Shown piece by piece: positions 10,223 to 22,875 of a DNA stretch of 64,000 bases (the first letter of the stretch is position 1; every line of letters begins with the position of its first letter). Made by a program: the position numbers and the translations under genes. Origin of the DNA: Enterobacter dykesii. Lineage in GTDB: Bacteria > Pseudomonadota > Gammaproteobacteria > Enterobacterales > Enterobacteriaceae. A model generated the notes under the pieces. That model had not been told where the DNA came from and searched no databases. It saw only the letters and a list, made by a program, of their open reading frames with translations. The stretch spans positions 2,728,001 to 2,792,000 of the forward strand of contig NZ_CP126604.1 of assembly GCF_008364625.2 (NCBI RefSeq), read 5' to 3'.

Positions 10223-11995
10223 TCAGTTTTTCTCTTCCTTCTTCACCACCTCAATGCCCAGCTCAGCCAGTGCGGCCGGGTTGGCAAAGCTTGGCGCTTC
10301 GGTCATCAGACACGCTGCGGCAGTGGTTTTCGGGAAGGCAATAACATCACGAATGTTATCGGTGCCGGTCAGCAGCATGGTCAGTCGGTCAAGACCGAAG
10401 GCCAGACCCGCGTGCGGCGGCGTACCGTATTTCAGGGCGTCCAGCAGGAAGCCAAACTTCTCGCGCTGCTCCTGCTCGTTGATGCCCAGGATGCCGAACA
10501 CGGTCTGCTGCATTTCACCGCTGTGAATACGCACGGAACCTCCGCCCACTTCGTAGCCGTTGATGACCATGTCATAAGCGTTGGCGACCGCATCTTCCGG
10601 TGCCGCTTTCAGCTCTGCCGCCGTCATCTCTTTCGGGGAGGTGAACGGGTGGTGCATTGCGGTCAGGCCGCCTTCACCGTCGTCTTCAAACATTGGGAAG
10701 TCGATAACCCACAGCGGCGCCCATTTGTTTTCGTCGGTCAGGCTCAGGTCTTTGCCGAGCTTCAGACGCAGCGCGCCCATCGCATCCGCCACGACTTTCT
10801 TGTTGTCTGCGCCGAAGAAGATCATGTCGCCGTCCTGCGCGCCGGTGCGCTCAAGGATCGCTTCCACGATGTCCGCGTTCAGGAATTTCGCTACCGGGCT
10901 GGTGATGCCTTCCAGACCTTTCGCACGCTCGGTCACTTTAATATAGGCCAGACCTTTCGCGCCGTAGATCTTGATGAAGTTGCCGTAGTCGTCGATCTGC
11001 TTGCGGCTCAGTGCCGCACCGCCCGGTACGCGCAGCGCTACTACGCGGCCTTTGGCGTCGTTAGCCGGGCCCGCGAAGACCGCGAATTCCACGTCTTTAA
11101 CCAGATCAGCCACATCCACCAGCTCCATCGGGTTACGCAGGTCGGGTTTGTCGGAGCCGTAACGACGCTCGGCCTCAGCGAAGGTCATGATAGGGAAATC
11201 GCCCAGCTCAACGCCTTTCACGTCGTTCCACAGGCTACGCACCAGGGCTTCCATCACTTCACGCACCTGCTCGGCGGTCATGAAGGAGGTTTCCACATCG
11301 ATCTGGGTAAATTCTGGCTGGCGGTCAGCGCGCAGGTCTTCGTCGCGGAAGCATTTAACGATCTGATAGTAGCGATCGAAGCCGGACATCATCAGCAGCT
11401 GTTTGAACAGCTGTGGGGACTGCGGCAGCGCGTAGAATTTGCCTTTATGAACGCGGGATGGGACCAGGTAATCGCGCGCGCCTTCCGGCGTGGCTTTGGT
11501 CAGCATCGGGGTTTCGATATCGAGGAAACCGTGGTCATCCATAAAGCGACGCACCAGGCTAGTGATTTTCGCACGGGTTTTCAGGCGCTGAGCCATTTCC
11601 GGACGACGCAGATCCAGGTAGCGGTATTTCAGACGCGCTTCTTCAGTGTTGACGTGGTTGGAGTCCAGCGGCAGCGCTTCCGCACGGTTAATGATCGTCA
11701 GATCGGACGCCAGCACTTCAATGGCACCCGTCGCCATGTCGGCGTTGACGTTTTTCTCGTCACGCGCGCGCACGGTGCCGGTAACCTGAATGCAGAACTC
11801 ATTACGCAGCTCAGAGGCCAGCTTCAACGCATCTGCGCGATCCGGATCGAAGAACACCTGAACGATACCTTCGCGGTCGCGCATATCGATAAAGATAAGG
11901 CTACCAAGATCACGACGACGATTGACCCAACCACACAGGGTTACCTGCTGTCCGACGTGGGACTGACGCAGCTGCCCGCAATATTCTGTACGCAT
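10223..11995 (-). CDS. aspS: Aspartyl-tRNA synthetase
   Basis: 590 aa, the E. coli length. A class IIb synthetase that charges tRNA-Asp. In order: an N-terminal OB-fold anticodon-binding domain ([24 protein letters not shown]...), motif 1 region, motif 2 ([18 protein letters not shown] near residue 215), the bacterial GAD insertion (about 290-420) and motif 3 ([13 protein letters not shown] near 530). It is the first gene of the aspS-nudB-yebC-ruvC string. The long open frame on the opposite strand is a shadow. Confidence 0.98.
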   Translation of the reverse strand: MRTEYCGQLRQSHVGQQVTLCGWVNRRRDLGSLIFIDMRDREGIVQVFFDPDRADALKLASELRNEFCIQVTGTVRARDEKNVNADMATGAIEVLASDLTIINRAEALPLDSNHVNTEEARLKYRYLDLRRPEMAQRLKTRAKITSLVRRFMDDHGFLDIETPMLTKATPEGARDYLVPSRVHKGKFYALPQSPQLFKQLLMMSGFDRYYQIVKCFRDEDLRADRQPEFTQIDVETSFMTAEQVREVMEALVRSLWNDVKGVELGDFPIMTFAEAERRYGSDKPDLRNPMELVDVADLVKDVEFAVFAGPANDAKGRVVALRVPGGAALSRKQIDDYGNFIKIYGAKGLAYIKVTERAKGLEGITSPVAKFLNADIVEAILERTGAQDGDMIFFGADNKKVVADAMGALRLKLGKDLSLTDENKWAPLWVIDFPMFEDDGEGGLTAMHHPFTSPKEMTAAELKAAPEDAVANAYDMVINGYEVGGGSVRIHSGEMQQTVFGILGINEQEQREKFGFLLDALKYGTPPHAGLAFGLDRLTMLLTGTDNIRDVIAFPKTTAAACLMTEAPSFANPAALAELGIEVVKKEEKN

Positions 11996-12258
11996 GAGAT
12001 ATCCCTTAATTAGCCGCAGGCTAAATGTCGCCTGGTATGCAGGCTACTATGTCGCAGCTTTCTGTATGTCACAACTGGATGAAAAAAGGCGGCTATTATA
12101 CTGGAAATTCCGCCGGACGATAAGAGCGAACCACGGCCTGGCGGTCGTTTGCTGCACTCTTATTGCGCATTCTCACAAAAATTAACAAAATTATCCGCCC
12201 AGGAACAGGCCATCACGTCGTATGGTGTCTGGAAGTGATTCATTTAACGGGAGTAACG

Positions 12259-12825
12259 ATGTTAACACTTGATGCCAGTAAAACCGCGCTTGTCGTGATT
12301 GATTTACAGGAAGGCATTCTGCCCTTCGCCGGCGGCCCGCATACCGCGGATGATGTGGTCAACCGCACCGCTCGCCTGGCGGAAACATGTCGTGCCAGCG
12401 GTGCGCCTGTGGTCATGGTGCGCGTCGGCTGGTCTGCTGATTACGCCGAAGCGTTAAAACAGCCCGTTGATGCCCAGGCTCCTGCACGCGCCCTGCCGGA
12501 AAACTGGTGGACGTACCCGGCCAAGCTGGGTAAACGCGACAGCGATATTGAAGTGACCAAACGTCAGTGGGGCGCATTCTACGGCACCGATCTTGAACTG
12601 CAGCTCCGCCGTCGCGGCATCGACACCATCATCCTGTGCGGCATTTCTACTAATATCGGCGTGGAGTCTACCGCCCGCAACGCGTGGGAGCTGGGCTTTA
12701 ACCTGGTGATCGCCGAAGATGCCTGCAGCGCGGCTTCCGCGGAACAGCATCAGGGCAGCATGACCCATATATTCCCGCGCATCGGCCGCGTGCGCAGCAC
12801 GGATGAGATTGTCAGCGCGCTATGA
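12259..12825 (+). CDS. yecD: Isochorismatase-family hydrolase YecD
   Basis: 188 aa from the ATG at 12259, preceded by GGGAG; this matches E. coli YecD in length. The frame is open further upstream to 12163, but that part has no family similarity. The isochorismatase fold is shown by [12 protein letters not shown] (catalytic Asp), the lysine in [10 protein letters not shown] and the [13 protein letters not shown] loop, where the catalytic Cys region of the family reads LCGIST. The substrate of YecD is not known to me. It overlaps yecE by four bases. Confidence 0.92.
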   Translation: MLTLDASKTALVVIDLQEGILPFAGGPHTADDVVNRTARLAETCRASGAPVVMVRVGWSADYAEALKQPVDAQAPARALPENWWTYPAKLGKRDSDIEVTKRQWGAFYGTDLELQLRRRGIDTIILCGISTNIGVESTARNAWELGFNLVIAEDACSAASAEQHQGSMTHIFPRIGRVRSTDEIVSAL

Positions 12826-13640
12826 TGTACGTAGGCCTGCCCCAGTGGTCGCACCCGAAATGGGTGCGCCTTGGCATCACCAGCCTTGAGGAATATGCCC
12901 GGCACTTCAACTGTGTCGAGGGTAACACCACCCTGTATGCGCTCCCCAAAGCCGAGATTGTTACGCGCTGGCGGGAACAAACGACCGATGACTTCCGCTT
13001 CTGCTTTAAGTTTCCGGCCACCATTTCCCACCAGGCCGCGCTGCGCAACTGCGGGGATTTGACCGAAGAGTTTTTTACGCGCATGTCGCCGCTGGCGAAC
13101 CGCATCGGTCAGTACTGGATCCAGCTACCCGCCACGTTTGGCCCACATGATTTGCCCGCGCTCTGGCAGTTCCTGGATGCCCTGCCCCGTGACTTCACCT
13201 ACGGCGTTGAAGTCAGGCATCCTGAATTTTTTGCGAAGGGCGAAGCGGAAAAAGCGCTCAATCGCGGCCTGCTTGAGCGTTCCGTAAACCGGGTGATTCT
13301 CGATAGCCGCCCGGTGCACAGCGCTGTCCCCCATAACGAAGCCATCGTTGAGGCTCAGCGTAAAAAACCGAAAGTGCCGGTTCACGCCATCGTGACCGCG
13401 AATAACCCATTGGTCAGGTTTATCGGCAGCGATAACATGCAGCAAAACCAGGCAATGTTCGCCGTCTGGCTGGAAAAACTGGCCTCGTGGGAGAACACCA
13501 CCACGCCGTATCTCTTTTTGCATACGCCGGATATCGCCCAGGCGCCCGAACTGGTCGATGCTCTGTGGCAGGCCTTGCAGGCTGCGGTGCCGTCCGTGGG
13601 CAGCGCCCCTTCCATCCCACAACAATCTTCTCTTTTCTGA
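12822..13640 (+). CDS. yecE: DUF72-family protein YecE
   Basis: 272 aa, the E. coli length. It starts with [15 protein letters not shown] and ends IPQQSSLF, both as in E. coli YecE. DUF72 proteins adopt a TIM-barrel fold; conserved GVEVRHPEF and ILDSRP segments are seen. No biochemical role is established that I can name. The ATG overlaps the yecD stop, so the two are probably coupled. Confidence 0.92.
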   Translation: MMYVGLPQWSHPKWVRLGITSLEEYARHFNCVEGNTTLYALPKAEIVTRWREQTTDDFRFCFKFPATISHQAALRNCGDLTEEFFTRMSPLANRIGQYWIQLPATFGPHDLPALWQFLDALPRDFTYGVEVRHPEFFAKGEAEKALNRGLLERSVNRVILDSRPVHSAVPHNEAIVEAQRKKPKVPVHAIVTANNPLVRFIGSDNMQQNQAMFAVWLEKLASWENTTTPYLFLHTPDIAQAPELVDALWQALQAAVPSVGSAPSIPQQSSLF

Positions 13641-13691
13641 TATCACCCCCTATCATAGTGAAGTGCCATCTGCCAAAAACAGGGAGTTTGT

Positions 13692-15839
<2,148 letters not shown>

Positions 15840-15846
15840 CCTTTTA

Positions 15847-15878
15847 GCCGGGTGGCGGCTACGCCTTACCCGGCCTAC
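15847..15878. repeat. REP element
   Basis: A 32-bp imperfect palindrome beginning GCCGGGTGGCGGCTACGC and ending TTACCCGGCCTAC fits the REP consensus (GCCGGATG...CTTATCCGGCCTAC). It lies eight bases after the cmoB stop. Confidence 0.85.
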
Positions 15879-15890
15879 TCGTAGCACGTT

Positions 15891-16013
15891 TTCTCCAAAA
15901 TAGTTCAAGTTGCAGCAAGGCGGCAACGCAGCGAATCCCCGGGAGCTTACATCAGTAAGTGACCGGGGTGAGCGAGGCGGCCAACGCAGCTGCGGCTTGA
16001 AATATGAAGGAGA
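15891..16013. repeat. ERIC (IRU) element
   Basis: A 123-bp imperfect palindrome. The core AATCCCCGGGAGCTTACAT, then AGTAAGTGACCGGGGTGAGC, then CCAACGCAGC and GGCTTGAAATATGA match the ERIC consensus, including the region targeted by standard ERIC primers. The ends (TTCTCC...GGAGAA) are inverted. It sits between cmoB and cutC next to the REP element. ERICs are non-coding and transcribed only from neighbours. Confidence 0.9.
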
Positions 16014-16045
16014 AAAAAAGGCCCCTGTGTAATTGGCAGGGGCCT
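16012..16045 (-). terminator. Intrinsic terminator after cutC
   Basis: On the minus strand AGGCCCCTG, a nine-base loop, CAGGGGCCT, then seven or eight T. It lies 57 bases beyond the cutC stop and abuts the ERIC element. Confidence 0.85.
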
Positions 16046-16101
16046 GGTACAAGCAAGCATCATATTGGGCGACATGATGCGCGGTAAAAATCGGTACGTT
16101 G

Positions 16102-16845
16102 CTACACGTGATGGCGCTCAATCAGCGACTTCATTTCCGCAACCGACTCTCCCTCTACGCCATAGCGTGAATACTCATCCGCTTCAGCATCCGTCGACAT
16201 TGACAATCCTGTATTGCGATAACGCATGGGTGAAGGTATCCATTTCCCCGCGGAGCTGTGCAGCTCTTCTACCCCGGCGTTTAAAAACCGTTCCAGATTG
16301 CTGGCGCGGACTCCCGCACCCGCCATTATTATTGGAACACCGGAATGTGCTTTTAGTTCCGTAATTAATTGCAGTCCTTTTTCAGCTGACGCCTGCTGAC
16401 CGGATGTCAGGATGCGCGCCACGCCAAGTTCTCCAAGCGTTTCAAAGGCCTGAAGCGGATCTTTACACATATCAAATGCGCGATGAAAAGTGACGGCCAG
16501 CCCCTGCGCGGCGCTCATAATCTGACGCATACGCGGTATATCAATGTTGCCGTCTTCATCCAGCAGGCCAGTCACTAGGCCTGGAAAACCCAGGTCCCGA
16601 ACGAGCGCGATATCATCAAGCATGGCACTGAACTCGCCCGCCGTGTAACAAAAATCACCGCCGCGCGGACGAATAATCGGGTGAACGGGAATGGTGACGG
16701 CCTGACGGGCAGACTTCAACACGCCGTATGACGGCGTCAGCCCGCCCTCTTTGGGTGCCGCACACAGTTCAATGCGGTCAGCCCCGTGCTTTTGCGCGGT
16801 CACGGCACACTCCACGCTGTAACAACAAATCTCCAGCAGCGCCAT
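16102..16845 (-). CDS. cutC: CutC-family TIM-barrel protein
   Basis: 247 aa (E. coli 248). The family signature [21 protein letters not shown] is near residue 20, and the barrel strands follow ([40 protein letters not shown]). It was first linked to copper handling in E. coli; direct copper chemistry has been questioned, so treat the name as historical. RBS CAGGAGG lies eight bases before the ATG. Confidence 0.93.
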   Translation of the reverse strand: MALLEICCYSVECAVTAQKHGADRIELCAAPKEGGLTPSYGVLKSARQAVTIPVHPIIRPRGGDFCYTAGEFSAMLDDIALVRDLGFPGLVTGLLDEDGNIDIPRMRQIMSAAQGLAVTFHRAFDMCKDPLQAFETLGELGVARILTSGQQASAEKGLQLITELKAHSGVPIIMAGAGVRASNLERFLNAGVEELHSSAGKWIPSPMRYRNTGLSMSTDAEADEYSRYGVEGESVAEMKSLIERHHV

Positions 16846-16923
16846 TTAATCCTCCTGAAATTCCACTAAACGAAACATCATGACACGCCGTCCGTTTTCA
16901 GTCCCGGCGTGAACTCACATCTC

Positions 16924-17484
16924 TTACGCTTCGCTGGCAACGATCTGCTCAATGGTCCACGGATGAAACTTCACCGTGACCTGTCCGTCAGTGACGGCCA
17001 GCGTCGGATTAGGTAACCGCTCGCGCTCGCCTTTGGGTGAACTCGTCTTCACAAAAATTCCCGGCTGGCTTAAGCCTTCGTCAGAAAGGAGGGCCAGCGC
17101 GCGCGCGTTTAACGTCTCCGGCTCACCCGGCAGGACAATTTCGATATGTTCCCAGCCTTCGTGCGGATAGCGTTTCTCTCCCGGCCACGGCAGTTCAACC
17201 ACGGTGAATTGCCAGTGCGCCACGTTGACCGGCTGATGCAGTTTGAACAGGCAAATAGGGCGACCGTTAATGATGTTCTCGGACAGCAACTCGCCGCACC
17301 GTTCGAACCCGCGACGCCAGCGCTCGGCGGTGGCATTCTGATGACAGCGCAAAGAGATGTGATCGGCCTCAAGCGGCGCGATATCCAGACCGAGACGGGT
17401 GGCAAGTTCTGTGAACGCCTGGGTAAAGCGCGGTAAATCTGCGGAAATATCATGCAGTTCGTCAATGGATTGCCAGTTCGCCAT
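16924..17484 (-). CDS. yecM: VOC-fold protein YecM
   Basis: 186 aa, close to E. coli YecM. The family has a vicinal-oxygen-chelate (glyoxalase-like) fold with a putative metal site. Histidines and acidic residues that could bind metal are in DHISLRCHQN, KLHQPVNVAHW and GWEHIEIVLPGE. The substrate is unknown. It is divergent from argS, with about 240 bases between the starts. Confidence 0.9.
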   Translation of the reverse strand: MANWQSIDELHDISADLPRFTQAFTELATRLGLDIAPLEADHISLRCHQNATAERWRRGFERCGELLSENIINGRPICLFKLHQPVNVAHWQFTVVELPWPGEKRYPHEGWEHIEIVLPGEPETLNARALALLSDEGLSQPGIFVKTSSPKGERERLPNPTLAVTDGQVTVKFHPWTIEQIVASEA

Positions 17485-17723
17485 AAGTCACTCTCTTTTC
17501 ATGTCGCAAAGCCGCTAATTTACTCTGTTGCCCTGTTTTGACCAACCGCAGAATCCGGCTTTTTGCGACTGCATGATTATGCACACCTTCACCGCCTGGA
17601 TTCTGAGCAATCTTCAGGCCCCGCAATGCTGACGCCAGAGGGCATTTGCAGTATACTCCCGCCCTAAATTCTTTAACTGGCGCGGGCGGTTGTAAGCCCG
17701 CATCAAAAACGTAAGGTATCCAG

Positions 17724-19457
17724 GTGAATATTCAGGCTCTTCTCTCCGAAAAAGTCAGTCAGGCACTGATTGCCGCAGGCGCGCCTGCGGATTGCGAACC
17801 GCAGGTTCGTCAGTCAGCAAAAGTACAGTTTGGCGACTATCAGGCTAATGGCGTGATGGCAGTGGCTAAAAAACTGGGCATGCCGCCGCGACAGCTCGCT
17901 GAGCAGGTACTGACGCATCTGGATCTTTCCGGCATTGCCAGCAAAACCGAAATCGCCGGCCCGGGCTTCATTAATATCTTCCTGGAACCTGCGTTCCTGG
18001 CAAGCCACGTTGACGCAGCGCTGAAATCTGACCGTCTGGGTGTTTCCCAGCCGGAGGCACAGACCGTCGTGATCGACTACTCTGCCCCGAACGTGGCGAA
18101 AGAGATGCACGTTGGCCACCTGCGCTCCACCATCATCGGTGATGCCGCAGTGCGCACGCTCGAGTTCCTCGGTCACAAGGTGATCCGCGCAAACCACGTG
18201 GGCGACTGGGGCACCCAGTTCGGCATGCTGATTGCTTACCTGGAAAAACAGCAGCAGGAAAACGCGGGTGAAATGGCGCTGGCGGACCTGGAAGGGTTCT
18301 ACCGCGAAGCCAAAAAACACTACGACGAAGACGAAGCCTTTGCCGAGCGCGCGCGCAGCTACGTGGTTAAACTGCAGGGCGGCGACCAATACTTCCTCGA
18401 GATGTGGCGCAAGCTGGTTGATATCACCATGTCTCAGAACCAGCTGACCTATAACCGTCTGAACGTTACCCTGACCCGTGACGACGTGATGGGTGAAAGC
18501 CTCTATAACCCAATGCTGCCCGGCATTGTGGCTGACCTGAAAGCGAAAAACCTGGCGGTAGAGAGCGAAGGCGCAACGGTGGTGTTCCTTGATGAGTACA
18601 AAAACAAGGAAGGCGAACCGATGGGCGTGATCATCCAGAAAAAGGATGGCGGCTATCTCTACACCACGACAGACATCGCCTGCGCGAAATACCGTTACGA
18701 AACGCTGCATGCCGACCGCGTGCTGTACTACATCGACTCCCGTCAGCACCAGCACCTGATGCAGGCGTGGACCATCGTGCGTAAAGCCGGTTACGTGCCG
18801 GATTGCGTTCCGCTGGAACACCACATGTTCGGCATGATGCTGGGTAAAGACGGCAAACCGTTCAAAACCCGTGCGGGCGGAACCGTGAAGCTGTCCGACC
18901 TGCTGGACGAAGCGCTGGAGCGCGCCCGCCGTCTGGTGGCCGAGAAGAACCCGGACATGCCTGCCGACGAGCTGGAAAAACTGGCCAACGCCGTGGGTAT
19001 CGGTGCGGTGAAATACGCGGATCTCTCCAAGAACCGTACCACCGACTATATCTTCGACTGGGATAACATGCTGGCGTTTGAAGGCAACACGGCGCCTTAC
19101 ATGCAGTATGCCTACACCCGCGTGCTCTCGGTGTTCCGTAAGGCGAACATTGATGAAAACGTACTGGCGAATGCGACAGTGACCATCACGGAAGATCGTG
19201 AAGCACAGCTTGCGGCGCGCCTGCTGCAGTTTGAAGAGACGCTGACGGTTGTCGCGCGTGACGGCACGCCGCACGTGATGTGTGCTTACCTGTACGATCT
19301 GGCGGGTCTGTTCTCCGGCTTCTACGAACACTGCCCTATTCTGTCTGCGGAAAACGAATCGGTCCGCAACAGCCGCCTGAAGCTGGCGCAGCTCACGGCG
19401 AAAACCCTGAAGCTGGGTCTGGATACCCTGGGTATCGAAACCGTAGAACGCATGTAA
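17724..19457 (+). CDS. argS: Arginyl-tRNA synthetase
   Basis: 577 aa, the E. coli length, starting at a GTG codon as argS does in E. coli ([20 protein letters not shown]). A class I synthetase that charges tRNA-Arg and needs the tRNA bound for activation. The Add1 N-terminal domain (1-110), [12 protein letters not shown] (HIGH motif, near 130), the Rossmann fold with DIACAKYR, the usual KMSKS-poor catalytic loop and the C-terminal DALR anticodon domain ending [13 protein letters not shown] are visible. A strong terminator follows. Confidence 0.98.
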   Translation: MNIQALLSEKVSQALIAAGAPADCEPQVRQSAKVQFGDYQANGVMAVAKKLGMPPRQLAEQVLTHLDLSGIASKTEIAGPGFINIFLEPAFLASHVDAALKSDRLGVSQPEAQTVVIDYSAPNVAKEMHVGHLRSTIIGDAAVRTLEFLGHKVIRANHVGDWGTQFGMLIAYLEKQQQENAGEMALADLEGFYREAKKHYDEDEAFAERARSYVVKLQGGDQYFLEMWRKLVDITMSQNQLTYNRLNVTLTRDDVMGESLYNPMLPGIVADLKAKNLAVESEGATVVFLDEYKNKEGEPMGVIIQKKDGGYLYTTTDIACAKYRYETLHADRVLYYIDSRQHQHLMQAWTIVRKAGYVPDCVPLEHHMFGMMLGKDGKPFKTRAGGTVKLSDLLDEALERARRLVAEKNPDMPADELEKLANAVGIGAVKYADLSKNRTTDYIFDWDNMLAFEGNTAPYMQYAYTRVLSVFRKANIDENVLANATVTITEDREAQLAARLLQFEETLTVVARDGTPHVMCAYLYDLAGLFSGFYEHCPILSAENESVRNSRLKLAQLTAKTLKLGLDTLGIETVERM

Positions 19458-19460
19458 TAC

Positions 19461-19488
19461 AAAAAACCCGGCAAGCGCCGGGTTTTTT
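19461..19488. terminator. Bidirectional intrinsic terminator, argS/GH105
   Basis: AAAAAACCCGGC, loop AAGC, GCCGGGTTTTTT: a perfect 12-bp inverted repeat with T runs on both strands, between the convergent stops of argS and the glycoside hydrolase gene. Confidence 0.93.
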
Positions 19489-19492
19489 CTTA

Positions 19493-20635
19493 TCAGAAAT
19501 ACTTCCGCAAATATTCCGTCAAACAGAGAATCGCCATCGCCTGTCCGTACGGCATCGACGTCAGCGGGATCTGGCGATAAAACTCAAGATCGCTGCCCAT
19601 GCCCGTGCCGAACGACGTTTGCAACAGCTCGCCTTCCGGCGAAATATTTTTGACGATACCGCGAATCGCTTTTTCTGCCACTTCGGCATACTCCGCACCA
19701 ACGTAGCGCTTGCGCACGGCTTTCAGAATGCCGTAGGCAAAACCTGCCGTGGCGGACGCCTCAAGATAAGAATGTGGATCGTCGAGCAGCGTATGCCATA
19801 GCCCGCTGTCGTCCTGATATTTCGCCAACGCGGCAATCTGCGCATTCAATACCTGCACCAGGTAGCGGCGCACCGCGTTGCTTTCCGGCAGATCCACCAG
19901 CTCAAGGAAGTCCGGGATGACGATGGTGAGCCAGCTGTTGCCGCGCGCCCAGCGGGCACGGGCAAAGTTATGATTACAGTCATAGCTCCAGCCGTGGAAC
20001 CACAGCCCGGTCTCCCGGTCCATCAGGTTCTGCACGTGCAGCAGGAACTGATAGACCGCCTCTTCAACGTACTCCGGCTTATTGAGCAGCTTGCCGATTT
20101 TCGCCAGCGGCAGCACCGTCATCATCAGCGTGTCATCCCACATCTGTTGATGGTTTTCTTCCGCCAGGGTGATGTGCTGCATCCCGCCGTGTTCCGTGCG
20201 CGGCATCTCGGCCATCGCCCATTCCGCCCAGCTTTCCAGCCACGGCAGCCAGGCCTGATTTTTGGTCTCTTCGTAGCGATAAACCAGCGTAAGGAACGGC
20301 GACATGGTATTCACGTTTTTGGTGGTCGCGCCTTCCGCAAAGCGGTCGGCAAACCAGCTGTCGATAATGTCTCGCATACCTTCATCGCCGGTCTGGCAGT
20401 AATACTGCCAGATACCGTACAGGCCAACGCCGTGCGTCCACTCCCATCCGGCCCAGCCTTTGGTGTCGATCACGCGCCCGTCGTCCAGCCGCAGCAAAAA
20501 TTCACCCGTTTTGTCGTGGATATTGACCAGGCTATGCGTCACCTTTTGAATCAGCGATTTCAGCTCGTCCCGGGCGATAAAGCGCTCTGGCTGACGCAGT
20601 AACGGGCTATGTTTGACAGGCCAAACTTTCATCAT
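19493..20635 (-). CDS. GH105 unsaturated rhamnogalacturonyl hydrolase (YteR/YesR type)
   Basis: 380 aa, cytoplasmic (no signal peptide). The YteR/YesR family removes the unsaturated galacturonyl residue from rhamnogalacturonan oligomers made by pectate and rhamnogalacturonan lyases. Family hallmarks seen: WEWTHGVGLYGIWQYY near 65, QMWDDTLMM near 165 (candidate catalytic Asp), WFHGWSYD near 210 and ARWARGNSWL near 230. Start at 20635, with AGAGG ahead of it, one base after the transporter stop, so the two genes form a unit. E. coli K-12 has no gene at this position. Substrate is inferred from family and partner. Confidence 0.85.
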   Translation of the reverse strand: MMKVWPVKHSPLLRQPERFIARDELKSLIQKVTHSLVNIHDKTGEFLLRLDDGRVIDTKGWAGWEWTHGVGLYGIWQYYCQTGDEGMRDIIDSWFADRFAEGATTKNVNTMSPFLTLVYRYEETKNQAWLPWLESWAEWAMAEMPRTEHGGMQHITLAEENHQQMWDDTLMMTVLPLAKIGKLLNKPEYVEEAVYQFLLHVQNLMDRETGLWFHGWSYDCNHNFARARWARGNSWLTIVIPDFLELVDLPESNAVRRYLVQVLNAQIAALAKYQDDSGLWHTLLDDPHSYLEASATAGFAYGILKAVRKRYVGAEYAEVAEKAIRGIVKNISPEGELLQTSFGTGMGSDLEFYRQIPLTSMPYGQAMAILCLTEYLRKYF

Positions 20636-20636
20636 C

Positions 20637-22220
20637 TTAACCTCTGTTGTATGTCGAATTCAGTACCGCGCGCTCTTTCAGAGAGGGTGCCGCTGGCTTG
20701 TTGCGATTCAGATAACCGATGTTGTTATTGCCCCACAGCGACTCATAGGGCATACCGGCCAGCATCTCGACGGTGGCGCGGGCGTGTGGCGTCGCTGACT
20801 CAGGCATCGCATGACCACACTCACGCATTTTCGCGGTCTCCTCGCGCAGCGTGCTGTGGGTCTGCAAATTGAGCCTGAAGCGCAGGGAAACGAGGAAGCC
20901 GCAGAACAGCACCAGGATGGTGCCCACGCTCAGGATCGTCAAAATGGTGTGGCTCACTTCCGCAGGCTGTACTTTCTGACCGCTGACAAAGCCGGACATC
21001 TGCATCACAATGCCCACCAGCATCACCGCACCGGCCTGTGACGCCTTACGGGTCAGGGTCATGATGCCCGCGAAGATCCCTTCGCGGCGCTGGCCGGTGA
21101 TCGCTTCATCCACGTCAGCAATGTAGGTGTAGGTATTCCATGGCACGTAGTTGATACCGCCGCGACCGAGGCCCGCCACCGCAGAGATCAGCAACAGCAG
21201 AGCGTAAACGTCGCTCAGGCCCGCGTAATAGAGCACGGCGTAGGAAATTGATGCCAGACCAAACAGCACCACCACCATGCGGTAGGACGGCGCAGGCCCG
21301 AAACGGATACACAGCGGGATCATGGCGATAACCGCAAGGAACTGGAAGATGGCCATCGTGCCCAGCAGACTGGACGCCATTGACGCTTCCTGCATCAGCA
21401 CGAACACCACGTAGTAGGTGAATACCGCATTAAACACGTCCTGCGCGATATAGCCGCCGAGGTACATGCCCAGATGCTGACGGAAAATCTTGATGCGCAG
21501 CGTGGAGCTGAGCTCAACGATCAGGCGGTTGAGGCTCTGCCACAGCGTCAGCTTCTTCTTCTCTTCTTCAGCACGCAGCGCCGCTTCAGACCACTCTTCG
21601 CGCGGGCGTTCCCAGGTGAAGCACCAGACGAAGGTCAGCATCAGCGCGCAGAGCACGGAGAAGACCAGGCTTGCGTAGAAGAAGGAAACCGCGTTGTCTT
21701 TCCCGAACCAGGTCAACAGGATCCCCGGCAGGAAGGAAGCGAGAATGGCAGACATCTGGGCCATAGCGATACGCGCCCCGGAGAACTTGGTTTTCTGCTT
21801 AAAGTCATCGGTCATTTCCGGCACCAGCGTTTCGTACGGCACCAGAATCATGGTGTAAACAATATCAAACACCAGATAGGTCAGCAGGTAGTACCCGAAG
21901 CTCATGTCCCCAACCCACATCAGCGAGTAGCTGAACACGCACGGGATCCCCAGCAGGATAAAGAACTTACGACGGCCAAAGCGCTTGCCGAGCCAGGTCG
22001 TACCAAAGTTATCGGTTAAAAAGCCCATCAACGGGCTAACGACGGCATCCAGTACCCTTGCCGCTGCAAAGATGAACGTTGCTTCGATCGGTGAAAGCCC
22101 GCAGAAGGTGGTATAAAAATATAAAAGCCAGGCCGCCGTCAGGGCCGTGGTACCCGCCCCGAGAAAATCGCCTGACCCGTAAGCAAGATAATTCGCGAGT
22201 CCAATTTTACGTGTTTTCAT
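20637..22220 (-). CDS. GPH-family sugar:cation symporter, probable rhamnogalacturonide/oligogalacturonide importer
   Basis: 527 aa with about 12 hydrophobic segments. The N-terminal NYLAYGSGDFLGAG is typical of the glycoside-pentoside-hexuronide family (MelB type), as are FGRRKFFILLGIP in the first cytoplasmic loop and the Asp in LVFDIVYTM. The charged C-terminal tail (about 450-527) is longer than in MelB-like proteins. It directly precedes the GH105 gene on the same strand, which points to uptake of unsaturated pectin-derived oligomers. A KdgR-like box lies about 170 bases upstream. The specific substrate is inference. Confidence 0.8.
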   Translation of the reverse strand: MKTRKIGLANYLAYGSGDFLGAGTTALTAAWLLYFYTTFCGLSPIEATFIFAAARVLDAVVSPLMGFLTDNFGTTWLGKRFGRRKFFILLGIPCVFSYSLMWVGDMSFGYYLLTYLVFDIVYTMILVPYETLVPEMTDDFKQKTKFSGARIAMAQMSAILASFLPGILLTWFGKDNAVSFFYASLVFSVLCALMLTFVWCFTWERPREEWSEAALRAEEEKKKLTLWQSLNRLIVELSSTLRIKIFRQHLGMYLGGYIAQDVFNAVFTYYVVFVLMQEASMASSLLGTMAIFQFLAVIAMIPLCIRFGPAPSYRMVVVLFGLASISYAVLYYAGLSDVYALLLLISAVAGLGRGGINYVPWNTYTYIADVDEAITGQRREGIFAGIMTLTRKASQAGAVMLVGIVMQMSGFVSGQKVQPAEVSHTILTILSVGTILVLFCGFLVSLRFRLNLQTHSTLREETAKMRECGHAMPESATPHARATVEMLAGMPYESLWGNNNIGYLNRNKPAAPSLKERAVLNSTYNRG

Positions 22221-22390
22221 TGCCGTCAGCCCTAATCAGTTTCAGGAGACTCCCTGCAAACGCGCTTCGTCCGGGAGCTTTTATACGGCTACAGTAAATG
22301 CATCGACCTGTTGATACCTTTCTGTTTCTGCCATTCCAGAGAGGGTGTATGGCAAAAATACAAAGGGTAGGGTCACGCGCGTCACTGATT

Positions 22391-22410
22391 TATAAAACAG
22401 CGTTTCTATT
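22391..22410. promoter_or_regulatory. KdgR-like operator upstream of the pectin-oligomer genes
   Basis: TATAAAACAGCGTTTCTATT matches the enterobacterial KdgR consensus (AATRAAAYNNYRTTTYATTT) at all core positions, with mismatches at the first base and at two near the end. It lies 170 bases upstream of the GPH transporter start. KdgR represses pectin catabolism genes until KDG-type intermediates accumulate. The call is inference from motif and context. Confidence 0.5.
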
Positions 22411-22439
22411 TGATCAAAAGGAGAGGTCAGTTTTGAGAG

Positions 22440-22467
22440 CCAGCCATCAGAATGTCCTGATGGCTGG
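22440..22467. terminator. Hairpin after flhE
   Basis: Perfect 11-bp stem CCAGCCATCAG / CTGATGGCTGG with loop AATGTC, 16 bases beyond the flhE stop on the minus strand. There is no strong T run, so termination strength is uncertain. Confidence 0.55.
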
Positions 22468-22482
22468 TGAAAAGGCAGGGTG

Positions 22483-22875
22483 TTAGCGATAGTTCACGAT
22501 GACGGAATTACTCTGGACTTTCAGCGCCGGGATTAAGCGCCCCCCGCCCGGCACTTCCCAGATGAAACGCAAAGGTTCAATGGCCGGTACGCCGTTGAAC
22601 GCCTGCGTCGTGCCATTTTCACCGTCGATTTCCGTGCAGCGCGTCTGAGAGCAGAGGCGCACTCGCAGGCCTGCGGGTGTTGGGCCAATCAGCCGGTAAT
22701 TCCAGACCACAAGGCCCATCAGACCGGAAACCTCTTCAGCAGGCGCCAGCGGGTTAGATGACATGGCAACACCCCGGTTGCTGAGGGTCACTCCCATGCT
22801 GCTTGCCTGCCACGTGCCCTCCCCGGCAGCCTGCGCCACCAAAGGGAAAAGCAAAATCCAGATCCATTTACCCAT
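22483..22875 (-). CDS. flhE: Flagellar protein FlhE
   Basis: 130 aa, the E. coli length. A signal peptide (WIWILLFPLVAQAAG) leads to a small periplasmic protein; PTPAGLRVRLCSQTRC and FIWEVPGGGRLIPALKVQ.N.VIVNYR are the family core. FlhE has been linked to keeping the flagellar export channel closed and proton-tight. Its ATG overlaps the flhA stop by one base, so it is the third gene of flhBAE. Confidence 0.94.
   Translation of the reverse strand: MGKWIWILLFPLVAQAAGEGTWQASSMGVTLSNRGVAMSSNPLAPAEEVSGLMGLVVWNYRLIGPTPAGLRVRLCSQTRCTEIDGENGTTQAFNGVPAIEPLRFIWEVPGGGRLIPALKVQSNSVIVNYR

Noticed and set aside
10184..12013. 609-codon open frame on the plus strand opposite aspS
   Set aside because: It mirrors a well-conserved aspS in a GC-rich region. 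The translation is low in hydrophobic order and rich in His, Arg and Gln, as antisense shadows are.
17814..19331. 505-codon open frame opposite argS
   Set aside because: Antisense shadow of a highly conserved gene, with His/Arg/Val-rich composition and no domain.
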